Below are positions 57,463 through 64,000 of a stretch of DNA of 64,000 nt, piece after piece. Position numbers and translations under genes: made by a program. The DNA comes from Megascapheus bottae (lineage: Eukaryota; Chordata; Mammalia; Rodentia; Geomyidae). Location: positions 331,001-395,000 of the forward strand of contig JANJXV010000017.1 in assembly GCA_024803745.1 (NCBI GenBank), read 5' to 3'. The notes beneath the pieces were generated by a model. That model was not told the origin of the DNA. It was given only the letters and a program-made list of their open reading frames with translations, and did not search any database. Each line of letters starts with the position of its first letter. Position 1 is the stretch's first letter.

Positions 57463-57904
57463 CAAGGATGCTTCTTTTTGTTGTTGTTTTGTTTGGTTCT
57501 GTACTTTTATTTCTCACATGAGCTGCCCTGCTAAATGTATTTGTTATCACTGTCCCTATTTTCCCCTATAACATACAAATTCTTTGATACGTTTTAGTTG
57601 AAAAGCTTATTTATTTATCTTTGTCTTCATTATAGAAATTTTATTTTCCTTGTATCTCTATTTTTGCCTTACTTTAAACTTATTGATTCAATCGTCAAGT
57701 CAAACAGTCTTAAAGAAATGTCTTGAATGATAAGAATCAAAAGACAAAAAAAAAAAATCAAGGCAAAAAAGCAAAAGCCTAAACCCAAGCCAACAAACAA
57801 ACATAACCATTTTTTTTTTTTTTTTTTTTTAGGATAAGTAGTGTGAGGTTATGTGGTTTTGGGGAGAGGTGATAAAGATTCTTTTGTCATTGTTGTTGTT
57901 GTTG

Positions 57905-58005
57905 GTGGCAGTCCTGGGTGATATCTGGGTTGGCTTTAAACCACGACCTTAGATCTTAAACTCCTGAGTAGGTTAGATTGTACATGTGAGCCGTTGGCAC
58001 GGGTT
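57905..58005 (-). repeat. Partial 7SL-Geo SINE
   Basis: A Geo end (ggcagtcctgggt) joins directly to a reversed head (ggctttaaaccacgacctta, tgagccgttggcacgg). The middle is deleted. Confidence 0.65.
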
Positions 58006-58254
58006 TAAAGATTATTTTAAAATATAAACATGTCTTTAACTTCCATAATAGGGAATAAGTTGAATTGTCAAAAACAAAATTCACAGGGAATTGCAAGTCC
58101 CATATTTAACTACTTCACTGCAAATGCCTAAAGAATCAGGCATCTGAAGATTAGCAAGTGCTAGGAAAATCAGGGGCTCATATTTGTAAATTCACCTATT
58201 TAAGAAGCAGAGATCTGAGAATTGAAGTTCAAAGCCAGCCCAGGCAGGAAAGAC

Positions 58255-58661
58255 TTTTTTTTTCTACTTCTGGCTTGAATTCAGCCTGAGCACTGTCCTT
58301 GGGCTTTTTCAAGGCTACAACTGTACCACTTGAGCCACAGCACCACCCTCAGCTTTTTCTTTTTTTTTTTTCTTTTTGCCAGTCCTGGGCTTGGGCTCAG
58401 GGCCTGAGCACTGTCCCAGGATTTTCTCAAGGCTAGGGCTCTACCACTTGAGCCACAGTACCACTTCTGGCTTTTGTCTATGTATGTGATACCGAGGAAT
58501 CAAACCTGGGTCTTTGTGCATGCTAGGCAAGCACTCTACCACTAGGCCAAACTCCCGGCCCCACCCTCAGCTTTTTCTATGTATGTGGCAACTAAGGAAT
58601 CGAACCTGGGTCTTTGGGCATGCTAGTCAAGCACTTTACCACTAGGCCAAACTCTTGGCCC
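58255..58661 (-). repeat. IDL-Geo SINE, middle layer
   Basis: A reversed Geo half to 58360 (acttgagccacagcaccacc, ctcagctttttct). It resumes at 58561 and continues with the ID head to ccaaactcttggccc near 58661. Confidence 0.88.
58361..58560 (-). repeat. IDL-Geo SINE, inner layer, perfect 18-bp TSD
   Basis: A complete reversed copy (T-run, gccagtcctgggcttgggct ... ccaaactcccggcc) inside the linker of another IDL-Geo. Perfect ccaccctcagctttttct flanks it at 58343-58360 and 58561-58578. Confidence 0.95.
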
Positions 58662-58860
58662 TCCATGAGACTTTTACCTCCAATTCATCATTAAAAAACC
58701 AGAAGTGAAGTTGGAGATAATAAAGCTAAAACACGGTCCTGAGTTCAAATCCCAGAACACACACACACACACACACACACACACTGTGGCTGAAAGGCTT
58801 GATAACTTCTCTAATAAATCTCCTTGTTGAACTCTGCATGATAATGTTGATGAAAATTTA

Positions 58861-59070
58861 GAGGCCAGGAGCATGGCCTAGTGGTAGAGTGCTTGCCTAG
58901 CATACATGAAGCCCTGGTTTCTATTCCTCAGTACCACATACACAGAAAAAGCCAGAAGTGATACTGTGGCTCAAGTGGTAGAGCTCTAGCCTTGAGAAAG
59001 TCCAAGGACAGTGTCTAGGCCCTGAGTTTAAGCCCTAGAACTGGCAAAAAAAAAAAAGGAAAGAAAAGAA
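58861..59070 (+). repeat. IDL-Geo SINE
   Basis: Head ggagcatggcctagtggtag through Geo (gtggctcaagtggtagagct) and an A/G-rich tail. Confidence 0.93.
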
Positions 59071-59270
59071 AGGAGTGTGATACTCAAATGGTTTTGGATT
59101 GTCATCTACCTTAGTTACATAGCAACTTATTCCTTTCATGAGCTGGACAATCTTAAATTTCTAATTTATGCATATTTTCCTCTGTTTTCTCTTTCTTAGA
59201 ATTTTTGCTTTACTTTGAGAGAAATGTCCTCAAAATTGTGTTTCAGAACTTCCACTGAGATGGTCATTTC

Positions 59271-59401
59271 TATGTCGAGTGTGTGTGTGTGTGCCTGTGT
59301 GTGTGTCTATGTGTGTGTCTATGTCGAGTGTGTGTGTGTGTGCCTGTGTGTGTGTTTATGTGTGTGTCTACGTGTGTGTGTGTGTGTGTGTGTGTGTGCA
59401 T
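59271..59401. repeat. GT-rich minisatellite plus (GT)n
   Basis: A 49-bp unit beginning tatgtcgagtg is present twice in tandem (59271-59319 and 59320-59368), differing at one base, then a plain GT run to 59398. It adjoins the tail of the reversed SINE at 59402. Confidence 0.93.
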
Positions 59402-59632
59402 GTGTGCTGTTCCTGGACTTGAACTCTGGGTGTGGACGCTGTCCTTGAGCTCTTCAGCTCAAAGCTAGCAGTGCTCTAATCCTTGAACCACAGTGCCACT
59501 TCTGGTTTCCTGGTGAATTGGAGATAAGAGTCTCACAGACTTTCATGCTCAAGCTGGCTTTGAACTTCGAGCCTCAGATCTCAGCCTACTAAGTAATTAG
59601 GATTACAGGCGTGAGCCACCAGCGCCCTGCTT
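59402..59632 (-). repeat. 7SL-Geo SINE
   Basis: Reversed Geo (gagctcttcagctcaaagct), linker (ctggtgaattggagataaga) and head ending gtgagccaccagcgccctgc. Confidence 0.92.
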
Positions 59633-59716
59633 CATTTCTGAATTTTATTTCCAAAGCTTACGCCTGTTGTCTGCATGCTTGTCAGATGGCTTTTTTTTTC
59701 TCTTAAAAAATTTATT

Positions 59717-59958
59717 TAGCCAGGCTCAGTGGCTCATGCCTGTAATCCTAGCTACACAGGAGGCTGAGATCTGAGGATCATGGTTCAAAGACAGCCCAGG
59801 CACTGAAGTCCATGAGACTTTTATCTGCAATTAATCACTAGAAAACCAGAAGTGGCACTGTGGCACAAGGATTAGGGTGGTAGCCTTAAGGTGAAGAGCT
59901 CAGAGACAATGCCTAGGCCCAGAATTCAAGCCCCATGACTGACAAAGAAGAAAAACAG
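59717..59958 (+). repeat. 7SL-Geo SINE
   Basis: Head gtggctcatgcctgtaatcc, linker tatctgcaattaatcactag, and Geo half with gaagagctcagagacaatgc and aattcaagcccc. Confidence 0.94.
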
Positions 59959-60089
59959 TTATTTATTTTTATTTTTAAATTATGTATTATTAACTTTAAG
60001 TAGTTGTATAAAGGAGTTACTGTTTAACAAATCAGTTTATGATTACAATGTAAGCCATTGACTTTTATGCTACAGTCCGTTCAGCTCTT

Positions 60090-60700
60090 GATGTTCCTTA
60101 GCTGAGTTCTTAAACCACAGGTAATCTTGGTCAGCTGTCAGTCAGCGTGTGTCCTATGTCTTTCAGCCTCCCATTTTTCAATATTTCATGAAAGGAGGCA
60201 TTCCTTCCAGAAGAGACATTTGTCCATGAGGAAAGAAATGCTGTTCCATTCTTCTCCTGGTTGCTGTTTGGAGCAGAGGACAAGAGACTCTGTCTCTCTC
60301 TAAGTAAGTCATAAAACTAGAATTCTTCTTCCCCAAGGCAAGCCATAGAAACTAGAACTTCTCTTCCTCAAAGCAAACTATTGAACTTAGATGGTCCTCT
60401 TCACTTATCTGGTAAGATCCCTCATTCCATAGGCACCCTAACCCATACCTGGAGGGAAGGAATGCTACTTAGAGGAATCTGAACTGACAAGCTAGTCTGC
60501 GTTTCCTTTCAATTTAGAGGCATGAAATCATACCCTTTGCCCAATCTCATTTCAACATAACTGTCCATTCTTCATTGAACCTATGTATAGAAATAGACCA
60601 CTTTCCCTGATTCTTCAGGTCTTCAATTCCCCAAGGTCTTAATTCATCTTCAATTTTACTAAGTAAAGGTGAATTATTTTTTTTTCTTGCTAACTTGTTC
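60090..60700 (+). mobile_element. MaLR-like solo LTR candidate
   Basis: A partner of 26030-26560 in the opposite direction. Shared wording in order: ctctctaagtaagtcataaa, aattcttcttccccaaggca, ggagggaaggaatgc, gaggaatctgaactgacaag, tgtccattcttcattgaacc, and gattcttcaggtct. It resembles an ERVL-MaLR long terminal repeat. No coding sequence was seen beside it. Confidence 0.5.
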
Positions 60701-60773
60701 TGTGTAATAGTTTCATCTTTCCGATAGATAAAAAATGATCATGTTTTTCTGTCACTTAAAACCTCTCCGCCAG

Positions 60774-60978
60774 GACTGGGAGTTTGGCCTACTGGTAGAG
60801 TGCTTGCCTAGCATGCGTGAAGACCCAGGTTCGATTCCTCAGTACCACATACATAGAAAAAAAGCCAGAAGTGGTTCTGTGGCTCAAGCGGTAGAGCTCT
60901 AACCTTGAGAAAGCCTAAGGACAATGCTCAGGCCCTGAGCTCAAGCCCAGGACTGGCAAAAACAAACAAACAAACAAA
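60774..60978 (+). repeat. IDL-Geo SINE with TSD
   Basis: A near-consensus copy with a (CAAA)n tail. aaaacctctccgccag (60758-60773) and aaaacctctcccccag (60979-60994) flank it, 15 of 16 identical. It lies in unique DNA just after the LTR candidate. Confidence 0.94.
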
Positions 60979-61229
60979 AAAACCTCTCCCCCAGCACAAG
61001 GATAACCTTGTGCCCAAACTTTCCAGGCCTTATTACAACACAGCTAGAGCCCTATGCCCTATTTCTAGCCTTGAAGCCATCACTTCAGGCCCTCTTCCTT
61101 CCCTACCCCAGTCAGTTTGGCAAAGCAACTTTCTTATTCATATATGAATTTTTTCTCTAAAAAGAGTTTGAGGAAATAACACTCTCTCTAGTATACTTCC
61201 TTTCCAGTTGTTTTAGCACTATGCATTTG

Positions 61230-61462
61230 TTTGTTTTGTTGCCATTACTAGGGCTTTAACTCAGGGCTTAAGTGCTGTCCTTTAGCTTTTTCCTGGTGGC
61301 TATTGTTTTCCTTGAGCCTCAGCTCCACTTCCGACTTTTTGCTGGTTAACTGGAGATAAGAGTTTTACAGACTTTCCTCCCCAGACTAGCTTTGAACTGC
61401 AATCCTCAGATTTCAGCCTCCTGAACAGCCAGGATTATAGGCATGAGCTACAGGCTCCTGTC
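61230..61462 (-). repeat. 7SL-Geo SINE
   Basis: Reversed Geo (tagggctttaactcagggct), linker (gctggttaactggagataag) and head (ttcagcctcctgaacagcca). Confidence 0.88.
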
Positions 61463-62048
61463 TTTAAGGCCTTTTGGATGCCAGCTGCCCCCCCCCCACA
61501 CTTTCTCTTATCTCTACTTCCTGACACCTAACCTACCCTCAGCTTCCTTTGAAAGGGAGGTAATACTACTGCCTCAATGAGGATAAAGTGCAAAAAGGCA
61601 AATTGCAAAACTAATGGCCAAGCCTGCCACTGCAGCTGTTTGCTTTTTGGCCTCTCTGAGACCTACCTACCATAGAGACTCTTTCTCCCAGTCACTTAAG
61701 GGCCATTGGTGAGGATTTATATCGTTCCCTTCTAAGCCTTCAGTATTTGCAAAACTGAAAGTAACTTTTAACCTGAGATCAAAACACAAGGTAAAAATAA
61801 CCCAGTAAATAAATTCACACCTTAATAACTCAAATAAGAAGAAGATGCTCCCCTCCGTAGACTTACATACAGGAAAGTAGCAGGCTAAACAGCAACAATT
61901 CTCCATATAACCAGGGAAGGTGTGAGACACTCTGAAATTGGCTGTTACCTTCAGACTCAAGGAATGTCTGCATGAAACCTCTTTCTCAGCTTCTCTGTAC
62001 CCAACTTCCTTCTATTTTTGCAACTTAGAAGAGAACAGGAAGAGGACT

Positions 62049-62096
<48 letters not shown>

Positions 62097-62673
62097 TGTA
62101 TACATAGATATGTATATATCTATATACGTATATATAGTTTATTTGTATATATAATGCTTATACACACAAATACAAGGTTTACATACACATACATCCACAA
62201 ATAGAATGTTTAAAGGACTGGAGATCTGTCAGTACTGTAGAAATTGATGAGGCTATAAGCTTGTCAAAGACAATGACTGTAATCCAGGGATAGACTTTAG
62301 TATCTCCACCTAGTCAAAGGAGGAACTGTCCCTCACCAAGCCTCCTTCAAGGTGGCTTAAGGAAGACTCTTAGTCCACATTGCATATGATATTCAAATAC
62401 AGGGGTCAAAAAAGGACTCCAAGATCCTTTATCTTAATCCCTGAAAGAGAAGGTTGCTGCAGAGCTCTCTGGTTTGAAAAGTGGCCTCCTAGACCAGGCT
62501 GCTACTTGCTTTTCCCTGCAAGGGCCAATTAAACCCATGGAGATGCACTCATTAGAAGGACAATAACAAATTTACGATGTGGCTGCTAAGCCCAACTAAG
62601 GTCATGTGGTTTGAAAATATGCACAATTAGAAAACACTAGCTGCAGACAGGAAATTGGAAAAAAATGCAAATG
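61463..62673. other. Unannotated sequence with (GT)n at 62051-62092
   Basis: Apart from about 20 GT units and AT-rich variants to 62150, no gene or repeat is recognised. Parts could be an unrecognised extension of the MaLR-like element upstream. Confidence 0.35.
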
Positions 62674-62890
62674 AGGGACTGGGAGTTTGGCCTAGTGGTA
62701 GAGTGCTTGCCTAGCATGCACAAAGACCCAGGTTCAATTCCTCAGTACCACATACATAGAAAAAAAAGCCGGAAGTGGTGCTGAGGCTCAAGTGGTAGAG
62801 CTCTAGCCTTGAGAAAGTCCAAGGACAGTGCACAGGCCCTGAGCTTAAGCCCAGGACTGGCAAAAAAAAAAAAAGAAAAAAAAAGAAAAA
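62674..62890 (+). repeat. IDL-Geo SINE
   Basis: A near-consensus copy, head gggagtttggcctagtggta through gcccaggactggc and a mixed A/G tail. Confidence 0.95.
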
Positions 62891-63794
62891 TGAAAACGAC
62901 TACCAAATCAAACGTATGCTGCTGGTTTTGTTTATTGTTTTTTTTTTCCCCCTGCATTTCTAGCTACTAGTTGTAACCTAGTCTCTATTTCTTGTTTTCC
63001 CACTTAGCTTATTTTTTCTTTTCTTCAGGTTAACTTTACTCCAAGTTTGCCATATCTAGAAAGTAAAAACAAATAATTTGAATTTGAGATATAGAATAAT
63101 TATTAGTATAAATAGGCCCCACTAATAGTAATGAAATTATTTATCTGAGACTCAATGGCACAAATGTACTAAATAATTTTTGTTGCTTCTCTAAAATCCA
63201 GACTTAACTAGGAATATTTATTTTGTCTGATAATGATAGCACCCCCTTTATCCCCTTCTATCCCTTTGTAGCTTTTTTGAACATTTCATGAAGAGTTTAT
63301 TTAAATCAATAGAAATAAAGGTTTGCAGGTGAGTTAGTTTTGACCTGCTCTAGTGAATTTATAGTTGATCCAAGAAGCAGGGATGATACCTTCACTGGTT
63401 AAAAGTAGAATGAATATGTAGATTTTCTTATTTTAAAATGTACTTCTTTCCACAGAGAGTAGCAAATTGGAGTAGTAGCTTCTACACAGATGTGATCTGC
63501 TGAGAGTCTGAGGTCTCATTTGTAGGATGTGGATTAGTGATAAGATTAATTTTTTTTAGATTGTTCTAGTAAACTGGGAGCACTTCAACTCAGTAATGAG
63601 TGGTTCATGAATAAATTTTAGGTATTCATAGAATAAAGCAGATGGTTCTAGAATCACAAAGTTTCAAGTATATCTCCTCATGTGGAGACCTCAATGAAGA
63701 GACAGGGAAGGCTTTACAGTAATCTGTTTTTACACTATCAGAATAAATGAAGAATTCTACATACATATCCTAGAGAAACATCATTCCCTATATT
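62891..63794. other. Unannotated AT-rich sequence
   Basis: No gene, RNA or repeat recognised. Confidence 0.4.
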
Positions 63795-63795
63795 A

Positions 63796-63833
<38 letters not shown>

Positions 63834-63853
63834 ATCTATCATCTGTCTATCTC

Positions 63854-63902
<49 letters not shown>

Positions 63903-63908
63903 TTATCT
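63795..63908. repeat. (TATC)n tetranucleotide microsatellite
   Basis: Two long TATC blocks split by a short variant part (about 63830-63855). Confidence 0.97.
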
Positions 63909-64000
63909 TGCCAGTCCAGAGGCTTAAACTCAGGGCCTGGGCACTGTCCTTGATCACTGTCTTTTGCTCAAGGCTAGTAGTCTGCCACTTGAGCCACAGC
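63909..64000 (-). repeat. 7SL-Geo or IDL-Geo SINE, cut by window end
   Basis: Only the reversed Geo half is in view (gccagtccagaggcttaaac, tcttttgctcaaggctagta, cacttgagccacagc). The head lies outside, so the family cannot be decided. Confidence 0.85.

Larger units (their letters stand above)
58168..58760 (+). repeat. 7SL-Geo SINE, outer layer of a triple nest
   Basis: Head aagttcaaagccagcccagg to about 58252. It returns at about 58662 with ccatgagacttttacctcca and a worn Geo end (gagttcaaatcccag), followed by (AC)n at 58759-58784. Confidence 0.82.

Noticed and set aside
63795..63908. A CRISPR-like array
   Set aside because: It is a plain TATC microsatellite with no spacers or repeats of suitable length.

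Overview
This window is mammalian nuclear DNA and looks like rodent sequence from the superfamily Geomyoidea (kangaroo rats, pocket mice, pocket gophers). The clue is the dominant repeat: dozens of copies of a two-part SINE with a tRNA-Ala/ID-like left half and a 'Geo' right half, an arrangement (IDL-Geo) known to me only from that superfamily. B1/7SL-type SINEs, L1 3' ends, ID remnants and long rodent-type microsatellites support a rodent. Species cannot be decided from this sequence alone.

I find no intact protein-coding gene. The ORFs present are short, and most fall in SINEs, L1 remnants or simple repeats. Two processed pseudogenes are recognisable. One is an RPL10A copy on the minus strand (about 8519-9080, with an in-frame stop). 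The other is a nearly full-length SLC25A5 (ADP/ATP translocase 2) copy on the plus strand (45979-47154) with 5' UTR, two frameshifting deletions, a polyadenylation signal and tail, set between GAAA tracts. The window is best read as intergenic or intronic.

Layout. 1-3.5 kb: old B1/ID and L1 ends, then a cluster of IDL-Geo. 3.5-8.3 kb: a repeat-poor stretch with nothing recognised. 8.3-20 kb: RPL10A pseudogene and dense SINEs, several nested and with clear target-site duplications (TSDs). 20-22.4 kb: a second repeat-poor stretch. 22.4-25.4 kb: two L1 remnants carrying SINE insertions. 26.0-26.6 kb: a MaLR-like LTR (minus), with a related copy at 60.1-60.7 kb (plus). 27-45 kb: SINEs, L1 3' ends, microsatellites. 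45-47.6 kb: chimeric SINE, GAAA tract, SLC25A5 pseudogene, GAAA tract, SINE, GGAA tract. 48-64 kb: more SINEs, a roughly 1.7 kb antisense L1 ORF2 fragment (51.7-53.4 kb), a repeat-poor stretch (53.6-55.6 kb) and a three-layer nested SINE (58.2-58.8 kb).

Two SINE families dominate. The first is IDL-Geo. The second has a 7SL/B1-like head joined through a short linker to a right half clearly related to Geo; I call it '7SL-Geo' as a working name. The shared right half carries a tRNA-like D-arm (GCTC-loop-GAGC, A-box-like) and a B-box-like GTTCAAGCC. This suggests that Geo is itself a diverged tRNA-like monomer and that both families are head-swapped dimers. L1 is the likely source of the retrotransposition machinery, because A-rich target-site duplications flank the SINEs. 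No CRISPR, operon or other bacterial-type system is present.
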